A stretch of 64,000 bases of DNA. Origin: Otatea glauca. Lineage: Eukaryota > Streptophyta > Magnoliopsida > Poales > Poaceae. Shown piece by piece: positions 41,701 through 52,214 of this stretch; positions within the stretch are counted from its first letter, which is position 1; each line of letters opens with the position of its first letter. The stretch covers positions 73,829,667 to 73,893,666 of the forward strand of contig CM070715.1 of assembly GCA_036346275.1 (NCBI GenBank), read 5' to 3'. The position numbers and the translations under genes were made by a program. Below the pieces are notes generated by a model. It did no database searches and was not told where the DNA came from. It was given only the letters and a program-made list of their open reading frames with translations.

Positions 41701-44700
41701 ATGGCTCAACCTTCTGTCATTCTAGCAACTGCAAGTTATGATCACACAATCAGATTTTGGGAAGCCAAGAGCGGTCGCTGTTACCGCACTATTCAGTATC
41801 CAGATTCAGTGAGTATTACCACTGTCCTCTTAATGGTCCTTTCTTTTGGAGTACAATTTATTTCTTGTTTTGTCTTTGCATTTAGCTAGTTTTTCACTTT
41901 TTCTTCACTAATAGAAGCATGTAAGAGGATGTTCTTTATTGATCAATTGTCTTGTATAGGAACCACTGGATTTTGGATACCAATATATTTATTATTGTTC
42001 TGTCAATGCCATGTTTCCTTTATTTTCTTGCTCCACTTGGATAGTTGGACTGGGTTTTCTGTAGATGTCTGTTTTCTCAGAAAAGTGGCTTAATATGATA
42101 ACTATTCATATTTTTTTCTTACACGACCAAAGTAATGAAGTACCTTCTTTCTGTATTTGTGTTCAAGGTAATTGGTGGATGATGCTATTCCATACTTGCA
42201 TTTTTTTTTAATTTTCAAAATTTAATTCCTCATTTTCCATGTATGGACCAATGCTTGGGCTATTGGTGATTCTCTTTGAGGAGGTTAAAGTTATATAGTT
42301 TTGTAGAAATCCTATGTGCCTTATGTCTGCTGATAACTGAACTTTTGCAGCAAGTTAATCGCCTTGAGATAACCCCAGACAAGCGATTCTTAGCTGCTGC
42401 TGGCAATCCTCATATCCGCCTTTTTGATGTTAACTCAAATAGCCCTCAACCGGTATGTGTACATGTTTTCTAAAGCAACCAGTCTGAGCCAACATGTTTC
42501 TGTTCCTTATTTAATAAGGATGCACCTAACAGGTAATTAGCTATGATTCACATACTAGTAATGTGATGTCTGTGGGGTTCCATTGTGATGGCAACTGGAT
42601 GTACTCGGGTTCTGAGGATGGTACTGTCAGAATCTGGGATTTACGGTAAGGTTTCTCAACTTATTGTGTTGCTTGGCTATTGTTTCTCGAGTTGCAGCTC
42701 TATTTTCCTTTACCTTTTCTTCTAAAGAAATTAGTCTTGATTCTTGAACAACTATTCTAATTGAGCAGATGATCCAGTGCAAACCTATCTGTAGGTGCTA
42801 TCATTCAAACTCACAATATGATCTATTGAATGTAGTTTGTATGGACTAGGTTTAAGGGGATTTGAGCAACATGGATGAATTTGCAAACAACCCCTTCACC
42901 TCAATTCTCTCTAATCTGATCTGTCCAAATCTCATCAAACGGCCCATGTGTTTAGTAGCATTTATAGATATGTCTGAACTAAATAGTCCCCCTTCCAATT
43001 ATATTTAGTGTTTATGTTATTAATTTTCTATACTATGATGCATGTTATGCCTTTGATGTCAATCTTTGTTCTTGTGCATATATGGTTTCAGGACTGCCAC
43101 CTGTCAACGAGAATATGAAAGTCGTGCCGCTGTCAATAGTGTGGTCCTACACCCAAATCAGGTTAGAGTCTTTCTTGTCTTAAATGATTGTAAATTTCAT
43201 CATCCAATTACTGCATTGATTGCATTACATTTGGGGATACATAAAATTGTTGGTTAGCTAATAAAGTCTTACTTGTGTGCATTACTTCCGTATTTTTTAG
43301 GAGATTGTATTGATATTGGTTGGATCTTGGATCACTTGTAAATACGCTGACACAACTGCCTGCATATGACTGTTAAACTATTTTTTTGTTTGTGTATTCG
43401 CTCTTGTGGTATACAAGTTGAGTTCACTAGGGTGACAGGGAATTGAACATGCATGTGCCATACTTTCTCGATCTATAATATTGCCCCACTGGTGGTACAG
43501 TTTGGTTAGGCACTTTGATGCAGATGGTGACACACAAGGATCACTGTTCACTACTAATGTTTGCACGGAATTATTAAGTCTCTTACTCTACTTTTTTATC
43601 TTTATTATTGAACTTCATTTTCTTATACCTGGACCAAATAGTTTTGATTAGTGTTTCTGACTTTTGCATGAATGGGTGAATACAATTGGGATCATTCTTA
43701 TTGGCCACATTTGTCTCTCCTGGTAATCTGTACATTTCTTTCTGCGCCATTTGGTTCCAACATTGTCTCATCAATTTTCAGAAAGAACTAATATCTGGTG
43801 ATCAGAATGGAAACATACGAGTGTGGGATTTGGCTGCTAATTCATGCAGCTGTGAGTTGGTGAGTCAATACTATTTAATGTACTACTGTGGAAAGAGATG
43901 CAAGAACTCAGTTGATGTATTGGTTCCATTTATCCAGGTACCAGAGGTAGATATTGCTGTTAGATCTCTGACAGTCATGTGGGATGGGAGTATGGTGGTT
44001 GCTGCAAATAACCGCGGGACATGTTATGTTTGGCGTTTGCTTAAGGGTACTCAGGTCAGTCAGTTCTACTAGCCTACCAGTTGTTAAACATAGACTTGTG
44101 ATATCTGGATTTTCAAGCTGGTGAAATCTCTTGTGTAGACAATTACTTGCTTTGAACCCCTTCATAAATTGCAAGCACATGATGGCTACATTCTGAAGTG
44201 CCTGCTTTCACCAGAATTTTGTGATCCTAACAGGTAATACTATGGGTAAAATGACTAGTTTTTTCTTTCACTTTCATGTTTCTTCCAATATATTCTTGTT
44301 TTGAACATTGCTTCCTAGCCATTCATCTGCCAAAAGCGTTTGGTGATTGTGTAAGTCTCAGTAATATTCTGCTTCTAAAGTAGTGCACCCAAGTAATATA
44401 ACTCTATTGATTGCTCTTTTTTGGATTTCCTATGACATACTTGGGGATTGTTAGCAGGTATCTTGCAACCGCATCATCTGACCACACTGTAAAGATTTGG
44501 AATGTTGATGGCTTCAAGTTGGAAAGAACTTTAGTAGGTAATTTTCCGAGCATTTTTGTCCAACCTCCCAATTGAAAGTTGTGAATTTTCTAAACGAGAT
44601 CCTGAAACATTGCGAGAGCTAAACTTCACAGGTCATCAACGTTGGGTTTGGGACTGCGTATTCTCAGTAGACGGTGCTTATTTGATAACCGGTATGCACT

Positions 44701-44906
44701 ACAGCACGCATCATGCATGTTCAGATTGACCTTCCCGATGATTTATGGGTTACCAAACGTAATGTTCTCGTCTTGTAGCTTCTTCTGATACTACTGCAAG
44801 GTTGTGGACAATGTCAACTGGAGAGGCCATCAGGGTTTACCAGGGACATCACAAAGCAACCGTCTGCTGTGCTCTCCATGACGGGGCTGAATCAGCGCCC
44901 TCATAA
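41701..44906 (+). CDS. LST8: LST8-like WD40 protein, TOR complex subunit (10 exons, complete)
   Basis: LST8 binds and stabilises the TOR kinase, which couples nutrient state to growth. Ten exons with GT/AG borders: 41701-41808, 42351-42452, 42533-42645, 43092-43161, 43782-43859, 43938-44054, 44139-44233, 44458-44537, 44632-44691, 44779-44906. They join in phase to 316 residues, close to the roughly 305 of Arabidopsis LST8-1. Seven WD-type strand ends mark a seven-bladed propeller: IRFWE, IRLFD, VRIWD, IRVWD, CYVWR, VKIWN and ARLWT. The start [20 protein letters not shown] is typical of the family, with no other in-frame ATG nearby. The protein ends [11 protein letters not shown]. No break is seen, so it should be functional. 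No signal peptide or membrane segment. Close paralogues are the only real alternative. Confidence 0.93.
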
Positions 44907-45180
44907 ACAAACTTGTGCGTTGGCATTTTGTACATACTTTTGTCCATTTGAACACAATGCGGAGCTCTGCAAAATTTTCAGCGCTCTAGCAATTTTAGGA
45001 TGAGGGGTTGACGCTTGTTTAATGTAATACTGGAATTTACAAATGTTTGGGGTAGTGTACAAATGATTTGCACGGACCTGATGGATGTTTATGCATAACT
45101 GGAGTTATCTGTTTGCTGCCTTGAATATTTCTGTTGCGCCAGTTTAGATAGTGCGACTGGTATTTGGGTACTATCAAGTA
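44907..45180 (+). other. LST8 3' UTR and downstream flank
   Basis: Sequence after the stop (TAA 44904-44906) without coding. AATGTAATACTGG near 45019 may serve as a polyadenylation region. Transposon sequence begins at 45181, only 275 bp from the stop codon. Confidence 0.45.
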
Positions 45181-45453
45181 CTCCCCTCGATCCTAAATAC
45201 ATGTTATTCTAGTTTTCAATTTTTGTTATTAAATGCATATAATTTTACAATTTTAAGGTAATTTTCTACGTTTTTTCCCCTCTATCTCTCTTTGCTTTAG
45301 TTATTTTCAATGTCATTTACTAGCAAGACTAAAGTAGGATGTACTATCTAAGGATATAATGAAGAGACGTAATATAGTCTTTTGTACGTGTGTTTTATAA
45401 TGTGCTTGAGGAAAATGTAAGAAATTAGAATAACATTTATTTAGAAAGAGGGG
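45181..45453. mobile_element. Stowaway-like MITE
   Basis: The ends are inverted repeats: CTCCCCTCGATCCTAAATAC then ATGTTATTCTAG on the left, and TTAGAATAACATTTATTTAG then AAAGAGGGG on the right. TA precedes the left end, as for Tc1/mariner elements; the right TA is not preserved. Confidence 0.75.
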
Positions 45454-45643
45454 TTGTCAATATTTGTACATGTCCGCAGGAGACCATTAAAAAATCTCCA
45501 AACCGGCCATTTGTAGTAATTTAACTAGTGGAGAACGTAAAAAAAAATCGAAAATGGTCATTTGTAGTAATTTAACTAGTTTTAGTCATATATACTCATC
45601 CTCACAAGCCATGTGCTTCTTGATCTTCTTTCTGTTGTATATT
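45454..45643. repeat. Short direct duplication
   Basis: CATTTGTAGTAATTTAACTA occurs at about 45509 and again at about 45559, a 50-bp tandem step with an A-run between. No gene. Confidence 0.6.
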
Positions 45644-45888
45644 GGCCCTCTTCGGAATAGTTTTTGTCTTTCTGTTAGCTTCTGTTTTAAAAAAAATGAA
45701 TTATTTGTCGAATGGGAGGATTCTGGACAGCTTCTTCCACAATCAGAAATTGTCCTCTACATAGAATCAGAATCCGGGTGCCAACTGATTCTCGCTGGCC
45801 CGGTCCTCCACCTACACGTGCAGCCGGCCCGACCTGATTCTCCTATAATTCAAAATCTGCACAATCAGAAGCTTTCCCAAAGGGGGCC
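45644..45888. mobile_element. PIF-like MITE, 245 bp
   Basis: Ends GGCCCTCTTCGGAA and TTTCCCAAAGGGGGCC are imperfect inverted repeats. ATT flanks both sides (45641-45643 and 45889-45891), a 3-bp duplication. The open frame across this stretch (45554-45922) is chance. Confidence 0.7.
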
Positions 45889-45924
45889 ATTGACCCGTTT
45901 GCGAGAGCTAGATAGTGTGTAGAC

Positions 45925-46245
45925 TGGGGATTACAATACCGTTTCAAGCTCGAAAATCGCCTATCGTGAGGTACCAATTTTCATCGAAAATCAATAAATT
46001 GAACCGTTTCAAAGTCAAAACTCTTTGAATTTAGCGGTCAAAAAATTCGAAAATCGATCGATTTTTACCGATTTTCTTTGAAAAATCAGCAAACTAAGCG
46101 AAACAATTCAGAAACCAATTTTCGAGAAATTTTTCGCATAAAAATTCCTTTTTTTTTAATTGGACCGAATTATCGATCGGTATATTTTATCGAGCCGACT
46201 CGATATGATCAAAAATCGCAATTTTCTTCAATCTTTGAAACCCTG
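45925..46245. mobile_element. hAT-like MITE, 321 bp
   Basis: The 8-bp duplication GTGTAGAC is perfect (45917-45924 and 46246-46253), the hAT size. The right end read inward is CAGGGTTTCA; the left is TGGGGATTAC, so the TIR is weak. The inside is rich in CGAAAATCG/CGATTTTC inverted repeats. Confidence 0.7.
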
Positions 46246-46253
46246 GTGTAGAC

Positions 46254-46591
46254 ACTACCTAAACTAGGTCCACTAGGGGCAGCCGGCATACAAGGCTGCT
46301 CAATAGTGTAGTTTAATCTCATATTTGCTTGTTTTGTTGAGAAGGCAACCTACCTCCCACTTTAGAAGGGGGTAGGGACTATATATTGTACACCACCCTC
46401 TACAAGCAAGATCAATAAGGTTGAGAAAAAACTTAGAGATTATATCATATGTCTTGTTTCGAGATTACATCAGGTCTCTCTTATTCTACTCTTCATATTA
46501 TGATTTTGAGTGTTTGATTATTGGTAACACGACCACCAATATACCACACTTTTTTTTTTCTTTTGCCATAGAAATGTCTTGGCTAAACGTT
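46254..46591. other. Intergenic, nothing recognised
   Basis: AT-rich sequence between the hAT-like MITE and the second copia element. No gene, repeat or transposon end recognised. Confidence 0.5.
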
Positions 46592-46596
46592 GGTCT

Positions 46597-46772
46597 TGTT
46601 AAGGAGTTAAGTGGGCAATTATCTTCCAACTCTTAGAATAGGTGTCTTTTATGGATGAGTGTCTTTTTAGACACCATCAACTTCCACCCATTAGCTTGTA
46701 TAAATATGTATCACATATGCAATGAAAAGTGCTATCTCATTCTTGAGTTCAATCTCTACTCTACTTTCAACA
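46597..46772 (+). mobile_element. copia-2 5' LTR
   Basis: 176 bp, TGTTAAGGAG...TTTCAACA. TATAAATATG near 46699 is the likely TATA box. It is followed directly by CGTTATCAGCAC, the same bases found next to the copia-1 LTR, presumably the primer binding site (46773-46784). Confidence 0.88.
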
Positions 46773-47419
46773 CGTTATCAGCACCGCTCTAATCCACGAG
46801 CACGACGGCTATTGAGCACGGGCAAACAGAGACCAACGGCAGACGAGAGGATCACCGGCCACAACCCGGACACGGTAAGTCCAATGGCGCAAAACAACGA
46901 CGATGTCTCAAACGTAAATACCTCCATCATGAACTTGGAAACGGCGATCCTTCGCATCCTGCCTCTACAACACCACCGGCCGGGACATCGCCAATGGCGT
47001 GCACGATATGATCAACGCCGGCGAGGTCATGCTCAGCCTTATCGTGGCATGGTCAGCGGACCACCATTGGCCGCAGCGACCAAGGGGGTCGTGGTACTCC
47101 TCGGTACAACGCATCCCGTAGGGGCCGAGGTGCTCCACAGCGTGGTAGGCGCAACCGAGATCGCGACAGCAACCAACATAGTTTGCGCACAGGAGGCACG
47201 TGGCGAGGCCGACACGACAGCGGCGTGCGGATAAGGCCAGGGAGAGCCTCCTCCAAATGGCGTTGGCCACCCGGCTGCGGCCGTGCCCCCATGACCCCGC
47301 TTGGCGCAGTGGCGGCACCACCAAACGCACCCAAGGTGGTGAGCGACGGTGTGCCGACGGCTCCCGACAGCAAGGCGGCGGAGGGGCCAGGCGCACTCGA
47401 GGGAGTGGTGGTGCTCCCC
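46773..47419 (+). other. copia-2 leader, first part
   Basis: GC-rich leader like that of copia-1. A short frame starting at an ATG at about 46884 (MAQNNDDVSNVNTSIMNLET) reads on for a while, then turns into an Arg/Gly/His-rich low-complexity frame. I do not consider it a proven protein. The solo LTR at 47420 interrupts the leader; TSD copy TCCCC at 47415-47419. Confidence 0.5.
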
Positions 47420-48845
47420 TGAAAGACCGAGATGGCGATTAGAGGGGGGTGAATAATCCCAAAATAAAAGTATATCCCTTAGGAGGATCACAATGGAAGA
47501 TTTTCACCCAAAGAAACCAAGCCAAACCCCTAGATAATCAAATGAAAGCGAAAGAGTCAATTTCCAAGAAAATCAACCTGATGCCGGTGCTACCGCATTA
47601 CTGTAGCTACAGTAAAATCAGGCAAATGAACAGCGATTTCATCACGGGATCAAATGGGAGAATTGATGTATCTTTTGATCTGTTGATCCAAACTCAACCA
47701 AACTTGGTAGATAAGGTCCTTGGGATGTCAGGAACTTATTCCAACCTTCAATCACAAGGATTGATGTCAAAGTTCCGACCTTTATGCCCGAGAACGAAGA
47801 ACATACCATGTTTCAACAAAAATCGAAAGAACTTCGATCAAGGCTTGCTCGTGGGGTTTTGATGATCAAAGTGATCTTGAAAGACTTCCCACACATCCCA
47901 GCAAGCAAGAGAACACAAAGAAGTTCAAGGAAACACACTCTATAAAATCACACATTCAAGAACGCAAAGAACAACTTCTTGCAAGAAGAACGCATGGATT
48001 TTTTAGATGATTGAGAACAAGAATTCAGAAGTAGAATCATTCATCAAACATCAACCTTAACAAAGATTCGTAAGCATGTAGAAGGAGAGGAGGCAAATCC
48101 AAATTGCGTATATGTAAATTGCAAGAAAGTAAATGCGGAATTTAACTTGCGTAATTTAAATGCGTAAAGGAAATGAAACATGAACATAAATGAAGAACAT
48201 TTCATTTCTAGAAGGAAAGGTTACAAAGCCTCACAATCATGTGGGCAAAGCTCAAAGGAGCATCAAAAACCTTCACAGGGGGGAGGCTGCCCCTCCACCG
48301 CTATTTATACAACTCTTGGGCCACCTACCACCCTTGGATGAGCCTCTAAACCCTAGAACATCCATCAAGGGCTAGGATTAACCCACTCAACCAGCCATGC
48401 AAGGGCTAACCCAGAACCCATTACACACATGGGTTTTCTTGCACGATTTTCAAAGCAAACTACACTTATCCACTTCTCTATCTTCCAGAACTCAACCCAA
48501 CAGCTCTCCATGATCCAAGTAGTGATAAGCTAGCTTCTCCACTAATCTCTTGTCTCTTGGAACTGCACCGACTTCATCTCCGGCCATCTTCCGGCGAACA
48601 TCTGGCCAACTTGAACCTCCGGCCATCCCATGCCTAGTTCCAGCCTCCCTTCGCCTCACCATGACCACCAAATGAAGTCCTACATCCACAAAGACAAGAA
48701 GACCCTTCTTGGTTCCACCATGAACCCAGAGCATCAATTTTATCACGAATTTGGGTTAGTACAGACCAAAACGGACCAAAACACTTCAACCAAGTGCAAA
48801 CATCCTATTTTCAATACAGCAGTAATCTTCTCAATATTTTCTGAT

Positions 48846-49175
48846 TTTTTATATTGCTCAGATGAAAAACTTGTCAACATGAAAAAGTTGCGTTTCAAAA
48901 ATTCTCAACAACTTTCATGTAGAACACATAATTTTTTGAGCACGGGAAGACCTTCAAAAAGGCATATTACTGCACGCTGTCAAAATTGGTCCGTCATACA
49001 CGTGAGATTCTCCGTTAACCTTCTCGATTTTATATGATTTTTTATGTTACTCAAATGAAAAACTTGTCAACATGCAAAAGATGCGTCTTGAAATTATCTA
49101 CAACTTTCATGTAGACCAAATAATTTTTTGAGCACGAAAAGACCTTCCAAAATGCATATTACTGCACATGGGTAA
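48846..49175. repeat. Tandem duplication of about 190 bp
   Basis: The block GAAAAACTTGTCAACATG... CAACTTTCATGTAGA...TAATTTTTTGAGCACG appears at about 48846-49030 and again at about 49036-49175. The copies differ at scattered positions. Confidence 0.8.
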
Positions 49176-49390
49176 AATTGGTCCGTCATACACATGGAAC
49201 TCACACGACATTTGGTCCGTCATACACATGAAGCTCACTGAGATTTGATCTGTCATACATGTGAAGCTCACAGAAATTTGGTCCAGCATACACGTGAAAC
49301 TCACAGAAATTTGGTCCGGCATACACGTGAAACCCACTGTGATTTGGTCCGGCATACACGTGAAACTCTCAGAAATTTGGTCCGTCGCAA
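49170..49390. repeat. 33-bp minisatellite, about six copies
   Basis: The unit ATTTGGTCCGTCATACACGT plus GAAACTCACAGAA repeats about six times in phase. As 33 is a multiple of three, a chance open frame arises on the minus strand (repeating DQISVSFTCM). Confidence 0.85.
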
Positions 49391-49509
49391 ATGCAACTCC
49401 AACTTGAAATCAAATTTAAATACAAACTCAAATCTAAGCTATCCTAGATCATATAAAGTCAAATACTCATCACAAACATGGATGGACCTCCACATGGTCC
49501 TTCATCCCC

Positions 49510-50032
49510 GACACGCCCTAAGCGTCCGGATCCAACGGTGGATTTGACGATGCGACTAGAGCGCCTCTCAAGCGACATCGAGGACTTCGGTTCCCACGCG
49601 CAGAGGTAGATGACGAGAGCGCGACGGCCGGAGAACCTCTCACCGACGTTGGGGCGGCAGCGGTCGACCCCAACCGCCCAAGGCGGAGGCGGCCATGGTG
49701 CTAGGGTTGGAAACCCTAGCGTCGGGTCTAAATGGGCTGGTCGGCCTATTTAAGGGTCACGGCAAATTTACAAAAAGACCCCAGAGAAAATGTAAAACTA
49801 CGAATAAATGGGCCTATTATATAAAGTTTGCAATTTAGCCCTCTGAACTTAAGAAAATCACAAATTTTAGCCGGCGTAGTTAAGTAAAAACTGCATTTTA
49901 GTCCCTGAATTTTCGAAAAAATGCAATTATTATACATTGACCCTAGTGTACTGATTTACAATAATTTCATGCCATAATTTTACTTTGAGAAAGTAAATTT
50001 ATTACAATTGCATGAAAAACAAATTATAGAAC
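49510..50032 (+). other. copia-2 leader, second part
   Basis: GC-rich sequence to about 49760, then AT-rich sequence up to the gag ATG. No protein recognised. Confidence 0.5.
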
Positions 50033-50737
50033 ATGGCAGACATCTCCAAAAAGGAGTTTGTAGAGCTGGCCTTAGATGGCAGCAATTATCTGACTTGGGC
50101 GATGGATCTAAAGATAAATTTGATGGGTCGAGGTTTTGGTGCAACCATCATTGAACCTCAACAAAATGACCCACAAATTTCACAAGCCTCAAAATATGCA
50201 ACCCTGCATTTTATTCGGCATCACCTCCACTCAGACCTAAAAACTGAGTACTTGATGGAGGAAAATCCACTTCAATTGTGGAACTCTTTAAAAGAGAGGT
50301 ATGACCAATAGAGGTCGGTCATGTTACCAGAAGCTCAACGAGAATGGTTACTTATACGTTTCCAGGACTTTAAGTCCGTGGTAGCGTATAATTCAGCAAT
50401 ATGTAAAATAAATTCCAAGCTGAAATTTTGTGACCACGGAGTTGGTGATGCCGAACTAATAGAAAAAACATTATGCACTTTCCATCCTTCTATGCGTATA
50501 CTTCAACAGCAATATCGCCAAAATATGTATACAAAGTACTCTGAGTTGATTTATACTCTGCTTCAAGTAGAGAAATATGATGAAATTCTTATGAAAAATC
50601 ATCATACTCGCCCTACGGGGGCAATGGCAGTACCTGAAGCACATGCTAATACTCAGGGGGCTAGCAGTGGTACCACAAATACAATATTAAGTGAAATAAA
50701 ATATTTCCAGACTTTGACAAAAAAAGTGGAAATATAA
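50033..50737 (+). pseudogene. copia-2 gag
   Basis: From the ATG at 50033 the frame reads MADISKKEFVELALDGSNYL then TWAMDLKINLMG. A single in-frame TAG (50309-50311) interrupts it, and it then continues REWLLIRFQDFKSVVAYNSA (UBN2-type gag core) to TKKVEI. A zinc knuckle is not visible before the stop at 50735-50737. Apart from the one stop it is unusually intact. Confidence 0.88.
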
Positions 50738-51240
50738 TGATTATCGCTAGAAGTGATAATCTTATTGTTGGCACTGGAAGAGCCATCATAGTTCTCCCTA
50801 TAGTACACAAATGACGATTGAAGATGCTTTGTTGTATCCTCAATCAAATCGTACCTTACTAAGTTTTAAAGATATCCGTCTTAATGGTTTCCATGTGGAA
50901 ACTACTAGTGAGGGAGACGATGAATATATTCTCCTCACTAAAGTTGATGGATACGAAAAACAAGTGGTTGAAAAACTTCCTTCATATTCATCCGGATTGT
51001 ACTACACGTACATCAAACCTGAACCACATGTTGCGTTCAAAACAATTTTTCAAAATATTGACAAATTCAAGATTTGGCATGATCGCCTAGGTCTTCTGGT
51101 ATGGGGACGGTGAAAAAAAATTATAAACTGTTCTGTTGGCCATAATATTGAAACTTCAAATTTCCCGAAATCAGAGGATTTCGTGTGCACTACTTATGCT
51201 AAAGGGAAATTGATTTTGAGGCCATCTACCTCAAAGTAGA
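50738..51240 (+). pseudogene. copia-2 protease/pre-integrase region
   Basis: NRTLLSFKDIRLNGFHVET and KIWHDRLGLLV are the pre-integrase signature (WHDRLG, normally followed by His). The protease active site is not readable. The frame changes near 51110. Confidence 0.7.
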
Positions 51241-52214
51241 AAATGAGTTGCTCAATTTTCTGGACAGAATTCAAGGCGACATCCGTTGATCTATTCAGCC
51301 CTTAAGTGGACCGTTTAGATACTTTATGGTTTTAATAAATGCTTCTACAAGATGGTCCCACGTGTGTTTATTAAGCACACGGAACCATGCCTTTGCTAGA
51401 TTAATGGCCCAAATAATTAAGTTAAGAGCCAATTTTCCTAAAAACAGGATCAAATCCATTAGATTGGATAATGCCGCTAAGTTCTCCTCAAGGGCATTTA
51501 ATGACTATTGTATGGCTCTGAGCATTAATATAGAACATTCTGTGCCATATGTCCACACACAAAATAGCCTAGCAGAATCTTTGATAAAGAGGGTCAAACT
51601 GATTGCTAAACCTCTTTTACAAAATTGTAGGTTGCCAACAAGTTGTTGGGGCAATACGGTCTTGCACGCCGCAGAACTAATCCAAATAAGACCAACTGCA
51701 TATCATACGATCTCCTCGTTGCAATTAGTACATGAAAATGAACCAAGTATTTCCCATGTACAAAAATTCGGTTGCGCAGTATACGTACCGATTTCACCAC
51801 CACAGCATACATCAATGGGTCCTCACAGGAAGTTAGTGATCTATGTGGGGTATAATTCTCCGTCAATAATAAAATACCTTAAGCCATTAACAGGGGATCT
51901 GTTTACAGCTCATTATGCTGATTGTATTTTTGATGAGGACAATTTCCCGATATTAGGGGAGATAAGTAGCACAAAGAATACCAAGAAATAGATTGGAATG
52001 CCACTGGCATTCAGTCCTTAGATTCACGTACAAAAGAATCTGAACTGGAGGTTCAGAGAAAAATAAATTTGCAACAAATTGCAAATAATGTGCCAGATGC
52101 ATTTACTGATTACAAGGATATTAAAAAATCATATATACCCGCAGTCAATGTACCAGAAAGAGTGGAGGTACCTCAGAAAGCTACTCTTTCCCTAATGAGA
52201 AGAAGAGGGGGAGA
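51241..52214 (+). pseudogene. copia-2 integrase, first catalytic Asp lost
   Basis: A long open frame (51326-51991) encodes MVLINASTRWSHVCLLSTRN, KSIRLDNAAKFSS, NSLAESLIKRVKLIAKPLL and KFGCAVYVPISPPQHTSMGP. The first catalytic Asp (LIDAS in copia-1) is Asn here (AAT, 51338-51340). The second Asp (RLDNA) and the Glu (LAESL) are kept. After the stop at 51989 the linker continues to 52214, where the 5.9-kb element sits. Confidence 0.85.

Larger units (their letters stand above)
47420..49504 (-). mobile_element. Solo LTR, 2.1 kb
   Basis: On the minus strand it reads TGAAGGACCATGTGG...CTCGGTCTTTCA and is flanked by the perfect duplication TCCCC (47415-47419 and 49505-49509). It has a TATAAATAG box (about 48300-48310) and the 3' end TTATTCACCCCCCTCTAATC. 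No internal region is present, so it is a product of LTR-LTR recombination or a non-autonomous copy. The same family occurs at 20311-21830 on the other strand. Confidence 0.9.

Noticed and set aside
45554..45922. 122-residue open frame after LST8
   Set aside because: It overlaps a MITE with clear ends and target duplication and has no protein motif.
49107..49355. Repetitive small protein (DQISVSFTCM repeats)
   Set aside because: It comes from a 33-bp minisatellite in a solo LTR; the in-frame repeat is a by-product of the unit length.
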